DNA of 64,000 bases from Candidatus Woesearchaeota archaeon (GTDB taxonomy: Archaea; Nanobdellota; Nanobdellia; Woesearchaeales; UBA11576): assembly GCA_018675335.1 (NCBI GenBank), contig JABGYH010000004.1:111076-175075 (forward strand), written 5' to 3'. Under the pieces are notes generated by a model. It had not been told where the DNA came from, did no database searches, and worked only from the letters and a program-made list of their open reading frames with translations. The stretch's first letter is position 1. Every line of letters begins with the position of its first letter. Positions 34,268 to 43,076 of this stretch are shown in pieces. The position numbers and the translations under genes were made by a program.

Positions 34268-35899
34268 TTATACTCCAGTTAATCTTCTTGAATCACTATC
34301 GCGATAAAACCATTTGCCAGTTCCCACCTTAACTGGCTTTCGCTCAACACTAATTCTAGTGCGCCTACTATCAGGATCGTAATTGCCATGCAAAATTGCT
34401 TGCCTTACTGCTTGAGCTTTAGTTCTAAATCTAGCTTCTGATATATACAAATTACTTTGAAAACCCCACCCACCAGATCTTGATTCTTTATCTTGATAAA
34501 TGGAAACTTGATGCGCACTATGATCATCTTTCATCACAGTAAAATAAATATCATACCTTGCTTCTCCTGCGAGAAATGCTGCAAACAAAACAGAAAGTTC
34601 ATCACACACACCACTTCCAGTGTTATATGTTCTTAATGGATTTCCATTAACTATTGCCACATCTTGATCATACTTGCGAGTTCCTTTAGCAGTATACTCA
34701 ATTTTTTTAGATCTTACAATTGCACGATATTGATCAATATTATGAACTGATGAAGTTAATTCTTGAAATTCAGCAACACTAAGTTCTGACTTAGATATTA
34801 AGTCAGTAATTGTTTTTACCGATTCATCAAAAGATGGACCAAATAATTCTCCTGCGTAAAGTTTAGTTTTAAATGCACCAATTTCACGTTCATATTTTGT
34901 TTTAGTTTGACTAACTTCTTGTTTTTTAGATTCAATTTCTGCAATTTGTGATTCAACTAAAGTTTCAAGACGACTAACATCAGCTCTTGTAGACGAAACA
35001 TCAGCTAAAATTTCAGGTTTAATATTTTGAATCCAAGCATACAATAAACTATTCACGTTTTCAGAGGTGGTAAGTTCATCAAATGTTTTTTGTTTACCTG
35101 GACTATATCTCTTCCTTTGATCGCCCCGTTTTACAAAAGTAGTAACTTCTTTTGTCCTACCAAAACGACCATCAATTAAATACTCAAAAAAGAACGTATC
35201 CGCAGTCCCATTACCAAAATGAATACCATCATAATTTTGATCTTCAATAAATCTAACTTCTTGTGAATCAGTTCCTGCATCAAGTACTTGATAAATCTGA
35301 TAAGTACTTTTTGTAACAAGAAAAAAATACTTTGCAGGGTTTGTTCCAACTTTAGTTTCAAAAATTTCTAATGCTAAACTTATATCATCTTTAGCAGTAA
35401 AATTTATTTTTAATTTTCTTAATTCTTGTTCACCAGGTTTTCCTTTTATTTTATCATAAGTTGTTACTGGCCTTTGTCGCCAACCATATTGAGGTAACTC
35501 ACGATGAGCAAAAACAGGAGGATCTCTAAATTTAACAACATCACGAGCAAATAGTCTGTGTTCTTGTTTTCCTTCAAACTCTCTTTGAATTTTAGAAATT
35601 TGTTCAATTCTCCATTGATTTAATTCTTGAAGTTTTGATTCTAACCCAACTAATTCACCCTTATTTTTATTGGCCCCCTCAACCAAATCAGATGCAGACT
35701 CATGCAATTCTTTAGCAGTTGAAAGAAGCGAGTGAAACTCTGAAGAAACTTTACGAATGTCAATTTTTGGTTTGTCTGCTGCAGTTGCAACAGGAACATA
35801 TGATGTTAAAACCGCTCCTGCAAGTAATCTCAAACCCAATCCTAATGCGTCTCTTCTACTCACAGCACCAACATTCCCCAATTCATCATCCGAATTCAT
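34268..35899 (-). CDS. Tat-exported transglutaminase-like protein
   Basis: The 543-residue protein begins with a twin-arginine signal (SRRDALGLGLRLLAGAVL, arginines 15-16). Coiled-coil segments follow at about 45-110 and 290-345, the second with LETLVESQIAEIESKKQEV. The C-terminal domain resembles transglutaminase-like cysteine enzymes: GSGVCDELSVLFAAFLA (cysteine near 430) and DDHSAHQVSIY (histidine near 465). Such domains cleave or cross-link proteins or peptides. GAGGT precedes the ATG by eight bases. Export folded through Tat fits a cofactor or disulfide need. Substrate unknown. Confidence 0.75.
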   Translation of the reverse strand: MNSDDELGNVGAVSRRDALGLGLRLLAGAVLTSYVPVATAADKPKIDIRKVSSEFHSLLSTAKELHESASDLVEGANKNKGELVGLESKLQELNQWRIEQISKIQREFEGKQEHRLFARDVVKFRDPPVFAHRELPQYGWRQRPVTTYDKIKGKPGEQELRKLKINFTAKDDISLALEIFETKVGTNPAKYFFLVTKSTYQIYQVLDAGTDSQEVRFIEDQNYDGIHFGNGTADTFFFEYLIDGRFGRTKEVTTFVKRGDQRKRYSPGKQKTFDELTTSENVNSLLYAWIQNIKPEILADVSSTRADVSRLETLVESQIAEIESKKQEVSQTKTKYEREIGAFKTKLYAGELFGPSFDESVKTITDLISKSELSVAEFQELTSSVHNIDQYRAIVRSKKIEYTAKGTRKYDQDVAIVNGNPLRTYNTGSGVCDELSVLFAAFLAGEARYDIYFTVMKDDHSAHQVSIYQDKESRSGGWGFQSNLYISEARFRTKAQAVRQAILHGNYDPDSRRTRISVERKPVKVGTGKWFYRDSDSRRLTGV

Positions 35900-36216
35900 T
35901 TAAATATACCTCGAAATAGCTAATAAATGCAACATATCCAGTTTGAAGGTTTAAATGAAATTATTATATTTCTTAAGGAAGTATATGTAAAAAAAGGTTC
36001 AAATACTAACAATGTGAAGAGAATAAATACTGCAAAGAGAATAAATAATGCGAAGAGAATAAATAATGCGAAGATAACAAATTTAATAATAAAAATAATA
36101 CAAAAAAGTTAAAAAAAGAAATTTTCCTATAAAACTAAAAATAAAATAAAAAACAAGCAAAAAAAACAAAAAAAACCAAAATAAAAAAAGGTTATAAAAA
36201 ATTTATGAAAGAAAAA
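35900..36216. other. Intergenic region with tandem repeat
   Basis: The only structure is a four-copy 18-base repeat at 36012-36083. It could be read as part of a 61-residue plus-strand ORF starting near 35930 with an NNAKRI-type repeat, but there is no ribosome-binding site and the composition is what an AT-rich repeat would give. The left end is the leader of the Tat-exported protein gene. Confidence 0.4.
36012..36083. repeat. 18-base tandem repeat, four copies
   Basis: Units at 36012-36029, 36030-36047, 36048-36065 and 36066-36083 share the core GCGAAGAGAATAAATA with few changes. The last copy is the most diverged. It is a small minisatellite, non-coding as far as I can see. Confidence 0.75.
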
Positions 36217-36606
36217 TTATTTTTTCTTCTCTTTCATCTTTTTTGTAACGGGAATTTTTGAACTACAATGCTCGCACACAAATAATAAAGACGAAATACC
36301 TTGATAAGTTTTTCTTTTAAACGGAATAGCACCTGTGCCTTCTTTACCACATTCAGGACAAGTATAAGCACACTCTGCCTCTAATGTTTCTTCATACTCA
36401 ACTTTTTCTACAATATGCTTGCATTCAGGACAAACATATTCTTTAGCCCGAATTTTTGCTCTTCCAGTTTTAGGATCTTTAGGTTTCCCCATTTGACCCT
36501 TTCCACATTCAGGGCAAGCCCCCCGATAAACCCACACTTTAGCGTAACCTTTATCACCAATTTTTCGTTGAGTAAAATAAATTAATTCATCCATAGACTC
36601 TGGCAT
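36217..36606 (-). CDS. Multi zinc-ribbon protein
   Basis: The 129-residue protein has four CxxC knuckles: CPECGKG, CPECKHI, CPECGKEG and CEHCSSK, forming two zinc ribbons. The C terminus is lysine-rich. It looks like a nucleic-acid or ribosome-associated zinc protein. The start is uncertain. ATG 36606 is 16 bases past GAGGT; a GTG at 36624 overlaps that site; ATC 36615 is in frame at exactly seven bases. The promoter region carries a 25-base tandem repeat. Confidence 0.7.
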   Translation of the reverse strand: MPESMDELIYFTQRKIGDKGYAKVWVYRGACPECGKGQMGKPKDPKTGRAKIRAKEYVCPECKHIVEKVEYEETLEAECAYTCPECGKEGTGAIPFKRKTYQGISSLLFVCEHCSSKIPVTKKMKEKKK

Positions 36607-36673
36607 TGTAACGATGTTAATCACCTCAAATTTTTTTATGATCTATTTAAATAATTAAATTAAAATATGGAAA

Positions 36674-36723
36674 TTATCATAATTTGCAATAAACTAATTT
36701 ATCATAATTCATAATAAACTAAT
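36674..36723. repeat. 25-base tandem duplication upstream of the zinc-ribbon gene
   Basis: Two adjacent units, 36674-36698 and 36699-36723, match at 22 of 25 positions; both begin TTATCATAATT and end AATAAACTAAT. They lie about 70-120 bases before the zinc-ribbon gene start and could be duplicated promoter or regulator sites. Confidence 0.7.
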
Positions 36724-36841
36724 TATGTTAAAATGGAAAATAAATATAGTATTTAATGATTTTGGTTAGAATATAAATGAAAAAATAATACTAAAAGAAT
36801 TCGCAAAACTTACAGAACAGTAGTTAAACTTTGTTACTTTA

Positions 36842-37699
36842 TTAAATATCCAATCGTTTTAATTCAATGCTAATCGCATCCTCTTCAAGACGAATGTATT
36901 TTGGACATTGAACAAATTCATACTTTTTCTTTTTACAATACTCAATAATTTTTTCTTTGTCTTCAGAAGTCATTGGTTTTACAACAACATTTAACCCCCT
37001 TTTATCTCTGTGAAGAACTTTGAACTTTTTTCCCTCAAGTTCGGATTTTACTTTTTCTTGTAAAGCATATAATTTTTTTAATCTTTCAGGAACATATTTG
37101 ATTTTTTTTAACAAAGAATCATAAGATGTGGGATTAAAATTTGTTGTAGAAAAAATAGCACTAGAATTTTGAAAAAAAGACTGATCTTTAACAGAAATAA
37201 AACCACCATATCCATTGTTAACTGGTTTGTGTTTTCCAAAAGAACAAACAATAATATCTGCAACCTCACCGTTGCAAAGTTCTGAATCTCCAAAAGCAGG
37301 ACTCGCATCTTCAATTAATAAACAATTATTTTTTTTACAAATATTAGCAATATACTTTAATGGTTGCTCTGCAAAATATCCTGCAAAACTAGTCATAAGT
37401 AATGCCGCACCACCTTCTGCTTTTTTTTCTAAATCGATTAAATCAATAATTCCCCTATTGGTTTTTACTAACCTAACTTCAAAATTAAATAACGGAGGAT
37501 ATGATTTGAATGAAATCCACCCACCCATATCAGGAATAAGAATAAATGGTTTAGAATTAATTTTTTTAACAAGATACAATGCGCAAAGAATTGCAGCATT
37601 ACCTCTCTGAACTAATTTAACAGCATTATGACTTGTAAATTGTTTAATTAATTGAATAATTTTTTCATCTTTTTTCTCAACAACTTGTTCTTCCACCAT
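36842..37699 (-). CDS. DegT/DnrJ-like PLP enzyme, short
   Basis: The 285-residue protein has the fold-type I PLP features of the DegT/DnrJ/EryC1 family: the N-terminal GNAAILCALYLV, the aspartate in NNCLLIEDASPAFGD and the Schiff-base lysine in IVCSFGKHKPVNNGYGG. These enzymes transfer amino groups to keto-sugars or related compounds. It is about 80-100 residues shorter than usual, mostly at the C-terminal domain, so it could be a reduced or repurposed member. No sugar-nucleotide genes are adjacent. Confidence 0.75.
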   Translation of the reverse strand: MVEEQVVEKKDEKIIQLIKQFTSHNAVKLVQRGNAAILCALYLVKKINSKPFILIPDMGGWISFKSYPPLFNFEVRLVKTNRGIIDLIDLEKKAEGGAALLMTSFAGYFAEQPLKYIANICKKNNCLLIEDASPAFGDSELCNGEVADIIVCSFGKHKPVNNGYGGFISVKDQSFFQNSSAIFSTTNFNPTSYDSLLKKIKYVPERLKKLYALQEKVKSELEGKKFKVLHRDKRGLNVVVKPMTSEDKEKIIEYCKKKKYEFVQCPKYIRLEEDAISIELKRLDI

Positions 37700-37812
37700 T
37701 TTAATTTGATAAAATTGAGGATTATTTATTAAGTTTTAGTAAAATATTTAAAAAGCTTTAATCAAATTATTAAAAAAGATTTAAACAAACCCAAATATTT
37801 GAGGCAAAGACT

Positions 37813-38307
37813 ATGAACTATTATGATGGAATCGCTTCAGGATATGAAGAACTACACTTAGAAGAGCAAATGCAAAAGCTCAAAATGATTGAAAAGGATT
37901 TACATATTTGCAAAACTGATAAATTACTTGATGTTGGCTGCGGAAGTGGAATTAGTACAAGATATTGGAATAATAAATGTGATTCACTCATAGGAATTGA
38001 TCCTAGCGAAAAATTACTTGAAATTGCGCGGTTAAAAGATACAAATGGAACATATGATTTAGGAAGTGCTGAAAAACTTCCATTTAAGGATTGTGAATTC
38101 GATGTTGTGATTAGCATTACCGCGATACAAAACTTCGATAATCCTCGCCAAGGACTTTTAGAAATAAAACGTGTTGGAAAAAAAAGATTTGCATTAACAG
38201 TACTTAAAAAAAGTCCAAAAATAGAAGAAATAAAAGAAATTATACTTGATATGTTTACTGTAAAAAAAATTGTTTTAGAAGAAAAAGACATAATGTTTAT
38301 TTGTTAA
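37813..38307 (+). CDS. SAM-dependent methyltransferase, short
   Basis: The 164-residue protein has the class I methyltransferase core with LLDVGCGSGISTRYW as motif I, IGIDPSEKLLEIA as motif II, GSAEKLPFKDCEFDVVI as the UbiE-like motif, and ends soon after strand 5. GAGGC lies exactly seven bases before the ATG. It lacks the usual final strands or an extra domain. Substrate unknown; UbiE/COQ5-like enzymes methylate small molecules. Confidence 0.82.
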   Translation: MNYYDGIASGYEELHLEEQMQKLKMIEKDLHICKTDKLLDVGCGSGISTRYWNNKCDSLIGIDPSEKLLEIARLKDTNGTYDLGSAEKLPFKDCEFDVVISITAIQNFDNPRQGLLEIKRVGKKRFALTVLKKSPKIEEIKEIILDMFTVKKIVLEEKDIMFIC

Positions 38308-38403
38308 TAATTGGTTGATATTTATTTGTTATTAAGTATTTGCCAATATTTTTTGTTGAATTCCAAAGGTTTATTAAGACCAAATTAAATAACTGGAGTT
38401 AAA

Positions 38404-38568
38404 ATGGTAAAAGAACTAAAAGTTGTAGAAGTTCAAGATGCAATAAGAGATTTAATTGACTGGGTAGAAGTCTACGCAGAAGAATTTGAAATTGCAGATG
38501 AAGCAAAAGACCTACTTGAAGACAAATTAAGAGAACTAAGCTTAATGGTGGATAATGCGCTTGAATAA
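38404..38568 (+). CDS. 54-residue acidic helical protein
   Basis: ATG 38404 opens a 54-residue ORF preceded by GGAGT four bases upstream. The product is acidic and continuously helical (VQDAIRDLIDWVEVYAEEFE, EAKDLLEDKLRELSLM) with regular hydrophobic spacing, as expected for a small coiled-coil or helical hairpin. Codon use matches neighbouring genes. No known family comes to mind. Confidence 0.7.
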   Translation: MVKELKVVEVQDAIRDLIDWVEVYAEEFEIADEAKDLLEDKLRELSLMVDNALE

Positions 38569-38636
38569 ATCTAAGCGTTTATTGACATTTATTTAAAAAC
38601 CATTTTTAACTATTTCTAATATTGACCATACTAATG

Positions 38637-38644
38637 TTTAAATA
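38637..38644 (+). promoter_or_regulatory. TATA box of the 194-residue hypothetical gene
   Basis: TTTAAATA is centred 31 bases before ATG 38672, predicting a leaderless message. Confidence 0.5.
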
Positions 38645-38671
38645 CATTAAAAACCATAGTATTTTATCATA

Positions 38672-39256
38672 ATGACTGATGATTCAAGCCAAGGATTAAA
38701 CCCTAAATCAAGAATTCTATTAGAAGACCATTTAAGAGAGTTAAATCCAAATAGTGCCCTTGTAACAACAGTAAATATCACCTTAGATATCGATACAGAA
38801 CAAGTTGAACAAGACTACGTATTTAGAAAAGTAGGCTTAGAACTCACATTAGATCATGAAAGTTATGGCAGTCAAACATTTTATGCAGGAATTCGCAGTG
38901 TTACCATGTATACAACTGGCGTTGAAACGCACATAGAAGATGAAAAAGATGTTGAAGCAGAATTACTACGCGAACAAATTGACCTAGAAAGAAATGATCA
39001 AATATTTGATATGCTAATTCCAAATTATAACGGTCCAGCACATGAAGGGCGCTTATTGTTTAGCGTGGATTTATTAAACCTAGCGGGCGCAGTTTATGAG
39101 ACTGCAGAAAAATATTTACAAATCCCAAATGTTACTGTTAAATTGAATGGAGCAACAGTTGATTTTGAAACTGTTAGTGTCGTTTGTAGAATAATTAATT
39201 TCTCAAAACAAAATTTTAGCGGATATGATATTGGTCCCGGAAGACATACACCTTAA
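38672..39256 (+). CDS. Hypothetical protein
   Basis: I do not recognise this 194-residue protein. It is acidic and beta-rich in its middle (LVTTVNITLDIDTEQVEQDY, FYAGIRSVTMYTTGVETHI) with a helical segment (LFSVDLLNLAGAVYETAEKY) later. No signal peptide, membrane segment or cysteine cluster. The start fits the upstream TATA. It stands alone before the GGDEF gene. Confidence 0.6.
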   Translation: MTDDSSQGLNPKSRILLEDHLRELNPNSALVTTVNITLDIDTEQVEQDYVFRKVGLELTLDHESYGSQTFYAGIRSVTMYTTGVETHIEDEKDVEAELLREQIDLERNDQIFDMLIPNYNGPAHEGRLLFSVDLLNLAGAVYETAEKYLQIPNVTVKLNGATVDFETVSVVCRIINFSKQNFSGYDIGPGRHTP

Positions 39257-39406
39257 AGACATAAATCTTGAATACTTATTTATTGAATCCCCCTTCTTTA
39301 ATACTTAATTATTGAACAGAATAATAACTGAATTATTTAACAAAACAATAACCGAAAGAAAAATTAGAGAAACAAAAAATAAAAACACACCAACAACTAG
39401 AAAGAT

Positions 39407-39415
39407 ATTTAAATA
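39407..39415 (+). promoter_or_regulatory. TATA box of the GGDEF gene
   Basis: ATTTAAATA is centred 29 bases before ATG 39440, predicting a leaderless message for the GGDEF-membrane protein operon. Confidence 0.5.
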
Positions 39416-39439
39416 AAAATATTTTAATAATATATAAAT

Positions 39440-41032
39440 ATGCATCTCGAACCAAACCCATACGAAAAAGAAGTAAAACGATTACTAGAAATTCTTAGTA
39501 GAATTAGTGCAGACGAAGAAGAGATGCTTACAAGTTTTACAGAACGAGTTCTCGCATTAACTAAATTAAAAGAAAAAGTTACTCTATTATATGTACTTAC
39601 TGGAGCATATCTAAAAACTCACAAGCATCACGATTCTAAAAAAATACAAGAATTATTACCACAAATAGAAGAACATTTTATTGAAGACTTCAAACTAGTT
39701 CTTCAAAGTGTGAATCATTTAGAGCGATCCAAAAGTGATCGACTTAAACAAGAGAAAGTTATAAAGTTAACAAAACCATTACAATTAAAAGATATCAGAG
39801 AAATTCATGAACAATATTCGCAAGTTAGTGGTGGAACCAAACAAGTACTTGGTTGGGCATTAAAAAAAATAAAAAGAATAATGAAAACAGAAGAGATTTT
39901 CATTGATTCCGAAGACCACCTTAAAAAAATAATTGAGAAAATACCTGACTTTCGAGATGAATTAAAAAAATTTGTTTATGATGCAATTCATGTAATCGAA
40001 GCAATAAAAACATTTTTTAAGAAAGGTCCTACTGAAGAACTTAATTTAACAGAACTTACAATCCAACTAAGACGACTAATTGAAAAAATTGATGAATTAC
40101 AAAAAGTAGAAGAAGTAGAAATAATTGATCCGATAAATAAATTTGCAGCAATAAAAAAAAATGCAAAACAAAGAGCAGATGAACTCTTTGCTCAAGAAAA
40201 ATTAATCACTCGCGAAGATATACAAAAAGATTTAACAAGACTTATTAATCCTCAAGAAAAAGCCAGATATCTTTTTTTTCTTGCAAAAAATAAAGAAAAA
40301 CTAACTGAAAAAGCACAAAGAAATTTAGACTCAAAGCAATTACAATTAGGAGATGAAATTGCAAAACATGTAACTCAAGCCAAACAAGCATATGTGGACA
40401 CATTAACTAAAGCACATAACAAACGAGCATTCATGGAAAAAATAAAAGAAGAAGCTCGAAAATGCAGTGGCGCTCATAATTATTTTCTTAGCATAATTAG
40501 TTTTGATATTGATCATTTTAAATTATTTAATGATAATTATGGTCACGAAACAGGCGACTTAGTACTTGGAGAAGTTTCAGAAAAAGTTAAACAGCAAATA
40601 CGTACTGGAGATTTATTTTTCAGAGTTGGTGGAGAGGAATTTATTGTACTGTTGCCACGTACTCACAAAAAAGATGCAGTAATGGTTGCTGAAAGAATAA
40701 ATAAAAAAATAAAAGAAAAAGAATATGAATTTCAAAATATTAAAACAAAGAATAATGATCGAGTAAGAATCAAAGTAAGTTTAGGTGTAAGTTCATATCC
40801 TGAAGATACGACTAATCCAGAACATAATCACAAAGAATTAATTAGTATTGCAGATAAAAGATTATATATAGCAAAAACAACCGGAAGAGATAAAGTTGTT
40901 AGTGAGGGATTTGAACTAATAACTGAAAAGTTAAAAACTAACAAAAAAAGTCACTGGTTTGCACTTATAGGATTCATAATTTTAGCAATTATTGTACTGT
41001 ATTTAATTTCAAAAAAAATGGGGTGGATATAA
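39440..41032 (+). CDS. Tail-anchored GGDEF-domain protein (diguanylate cyclase-like)
   Basis: The 530-residue protein has about 315 residues of helical, partly coiled-coil sequence, then a GGDEF domain (DTLTKAHNKRAF, SFDIDHFKLFNDNYGHETGD) with the active-site GGEEF at 397-401 and an RTGD I-site eight residues before it. A single membrane helix near the C terminus (FALIGFIILAIIVLYLI) makes it tail-anchored. Active residues are intact, so it should make cyclic di-GMP, a signal rarely reported in archaea. The next gene overlaps its stop by one base and encodes a membrane protein that may be its partner. Confidence 0.87.
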   Translation: MHLEPNPYEKEVKRLLEILSRISADEEEMLTSFTERVLALTKLKEKVTLLYVLTGAYLKTHKHHDSKKIQELLPQIEEHFIEDFKLVLQSVNHLERSKSDRLKQEKVIKLTKPLQLKDIREIHEQYSQVSGGTKQVLGWALKKIKRIMKTEEIFIDSEDHLKKIIEKIPDFRDELKKFVYDAIHVIEAIKTFFKKGPTEELNLTELTIQLRRLIEKIDELQKVEEVEIIDPINKFAAIKKNAKQRADELFAQEKLITREDIQKDLTRLINPQEKARYLFFLAKNKEKLTEKAQRNLDSKQLQLGDEIAKHVTQAKQAYVDTLTKAHNKRAFMEKIKEEARKCSGAHNYFLSIISFDIDHFKLFNDNYGHETGDLVLGEVSEKVKQQIRTGDLFFRVGGEEFIVLLPRTHKKDAVMVAERINKKIKEKEYEFQNIKTKNNDRVRIKVSLGVSSYPEDTTNPEHNHKELISIADKRLYIAKTTGRDKVVSEGFELITEKLKTNKKSHWFALIGFIILAIIVLYLISKKMGWI

Positions 41033-41856
41033 TGAAACAAACAATACCTTTTTTTAAAACAATCGCAAAATCATTTAATCCGTTAGAATATGACGAATTA
41101 TCAGATACTTCAAATAAAGAAACAACAAAATATTTTTTCTCATATTTATTTTTAGGATTTGTTCTTTTAGTTTTACTCTTAATTCCAACATTTGTTTCAT
41201 TAACTGGACAATTAGAATCTGAATTTTCTAAATTTGATAAATTATCATTAAATATTGAACATCAAATGAATGAAGAAGCAAATATAGAAATTGCAGGAAG
41301 ACATTTATTTAGAATTGATACTCGTGCAAAAGAATTAAATTTAACTAGTGAAACATTCTTAATCACAAGTTCTTATTTGTATAAAGAAAATTATAAATTT
41401 CCGTTTTCAAATGAAGTTAAACAAATCAAATTAGGAGAATACAAAAATCTTGTAGATAACAAATCATTTGTAAGTCAATTATTAACTATTATTTCTGTTT
41501 TATTAATGCCATCCCTTCTTATTTTAGGATATGGATATTTAGTTATTAAATATGCATTAATTATCATAATTGCATCAGGACTTGCACTCATTTTATCCAG
41601 AGTTTTAAAATTCGATATTACTTATTTAGAAATTCTAAAAATATGTGTTTTTTCAACAACGCCATTAATTTTACTAGACATAATTCGAGTTGCATTTAAC
41701 TTTAATTTTTATTATTTAAATTATGCAGTCTATGCGATTTTTGTGATTTTAGGAATTGGAATTACCGGAGAATTCGAAGAACGTGGAGTTAAGAAAAAAA
41801 GACTCAAAAGAAGACATAAAAAAGATTATGTTGAAATTGATCACGTTAAATTTTAA
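41032..41856 (+). CDS. DUF1189-like membrane protein
   Basis: The 274-residue protein has a hydrophobic helix at about 33-58, a central outer-facing domain of about 90 residues, then four or five hydrophobic segments and a basic cytoplasmic tail (KKKRLKRRHKKDY). This resembles DUF1189/Yip1-type membrane proteins from memory. Its ATG at 41032 shares one base with the stop of the GGDEF gene (TAATG), so the two are translationally coupled. It might sense or carry something that feeds the cyclase. Confidence 0.65.
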   Translation: MKQTIPFFKTIAKSFNPLEYDELSDTSNKETTKYFFSYLFLGFVLLVLLLIPTFVSLTGQLESEFSKFDKLSLNIEHQMNEEANIEIAGRHLFRIDTRAKELNLTSETFLITSSYLYKENYKFPFSNEVKQIKLGEYKNLVDNKSFVSQLLTIISVLLMPSLLILGYGYLVIKYALIIIIASGLALILSRVLKFDITYLEILKICVFSTTPLILLDIIRVAFNFNFYYLNYAVYAIFVILGIGITGEFEERGVKKKRLKRRHKKDYVEIDHVKF

Positions 41857-41888
41857 TTTTATTTTAAATTTTTTTTTAGATTATTAAA

Positions 41889-42365
41889 ATGGTACAACTA
41901 AATCCAAGACAAGTAATCGTTGTAAGCTCCCGAGAATCAAATCATGATAACATGTTGACCATTGCATCACATTGTAGACTATCCGGACAAGACAAATTAT
42001 ATGGGATCTCAGTTTCTAAAATACATTTTTCCCACAAATTAATTAGCGCAAGTAAAACTTTTTGCGTGAATTTTTTAAGTTATGATCAATCAGAAATTGC
42101 AAAAGGCGCAGGAAGCATTAGTGGATCTGAGGGGGATAAATTTTCTAAATTAGTAATTGAAAAAGATGACTGTGGCACAATTGATTGTTGTCGCATAAAA
42201 GATGCAGCTGCATGGCTTGAATGCGAAGTCATTGAAGAAGTTCCAACAGGAGATCACACATTTTTTATTGGCAAAATAATTCGAGCAGAAGAAAATCCAG
42301 AAAGAACAGAATTAAAACGACTCATGTATGTTGGAGATAAAACTTATAGCACAACCATTAGGTAA
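41889..42365 (+). CDS. Flavin reductase-like FMN-binding protein
   Basis: The 158-residue protein has the FMN-binding split-barrel layout: NPRQVIVVSSRESNHDNMLT, the strand LYGISVSKIHFSHKLISASKTFCVNFL, and the late GDHTFFIGKIIRAEEN. Such proteins reduce or carry flavin. Archaeal members are often FMN-binding without known partner. It follows the DUF1189-like gene after 32 bases and could be cotranscribed. No iron-sulfur site is visible. Confidence 0.82.
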   Translation: MVQLNPRQVIVVSSRESNHDNMLTIASHCRLSGQDKLYGISVSKIHFSHKLISASKTFCVNFLSYDQSEIAKGAGSISGSEGDKFSKLVIEKDDCGTIDCCRIKDAAAWLECEVIEEVPTGDHTFFIGKIIRAEENPERTELKRLMYVGDKTYSTTIR

Positions 42366-42414
42366 GAATCGTCTAAAAAAAAAATAAGAAGTAAAAAAAA
42401 AATTAAATAATTAA

Positions 42415-42906
42415 TTAACAGCCGCAACCGCAGCTTCCACAATCACTTTCCTTGCACTCTTCAGGTTCACTAATTTCTACAACTTTAACTTTAAAAGTTA
42501 GTTCTTTTCCTGCAAGAGGTGGATTTAGATCAATCATAACAGATTTGTCTTTAATCTCGGCAATACGTGCAGGGATTTGTCTTCCATCAGGACTTTGAAG
42601 CATAAGCATCATGCCAACTTCAGGAGCTGGTTCTGCAGGTAATTTATCTGTAGGAAATTCATGAACTAATCTAGGATCCACATTACCATATGCATCTTCA
42701 GGTTTAAGCGTGAATGTTTTTTCTTCATCTAGCTTCATTCCTTCAACTGCTTTGTCAAAACCTGGAATTACTTGACCTTTTCCAACAACAAATTTTAAAG
42801 GTTGTTTTCCTTCAGAAGAGTCAAATACAGATCCATCTGTTAGTGTTCCAGTATATTCTAATGCTACTTGTTTACCACTTTCGGCAATTTTATTTTCTTC
42901 AGCCAT
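42415..42906 (-). CDS. FKBP-type peptidyl-prolyl isomerase (SlyD-like)
   Basis: The 163-residue protein is a FKBP domain with the IF insertion typical of SlyD and archaeal short FKBPs: VALEYTGTLTDGSVFDSS, GKGQVIPGFDKAVEGMKLDE, KPEDAYGNVDPRLVHEF and a final FKVKVVEI strand. It catalyses proline isomerisation and assists folding. The C terminus CKESDCGSCGCGC has five cysteines that may bind metal, as SlyD's histidine/cysteine tail does. Single gene, probably with its promoter in the 170 bases upstream. Confidence 0.92.
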   Translation of the reverse strand: MAEENKIAESGKQVALEYTGTLTDGSVFDSSEGKQPLKFVVGKGQVIPGFDKAVEGMKLDEEKTFTLKPEDAYGNVDPRLVHEFPTDKLPAEPAPEVGMMLMLQSPDGRQIPARIAEIKDKSVMIDLNPPLAGKELTFKVKVVEISEPEECKESDCGSCGCGC

Positions 42907-43076
42907 TTTAAAAAAAACTCCAATTTTGATTTATTTTAGATTTGGCTTATGTTTAGCTCAAAAGACTAAAATAAACCGATTAACCCCTAAAAAATCGATA
43001 TCGGCTTATAAATATTGCGGTTATAATATAGAATAAATTGAGACAAAAAAGTTAGAATTCAATAATTAAAAAAAAA

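Noticed and set aside
35930..36112. 61-residue plus-strand ORF with NNAKRI-like repeats
   Set aside because: It only reflects the 18-base DNA repeat in an open frame; no start signal.
36842..37699. Reading the short DegT-like gene as a frameshifted pseudogene
   Set aside because: The frame is continuous with intact lysine and aspartate; nothing in the flanks continues the family's C-terminal domain.
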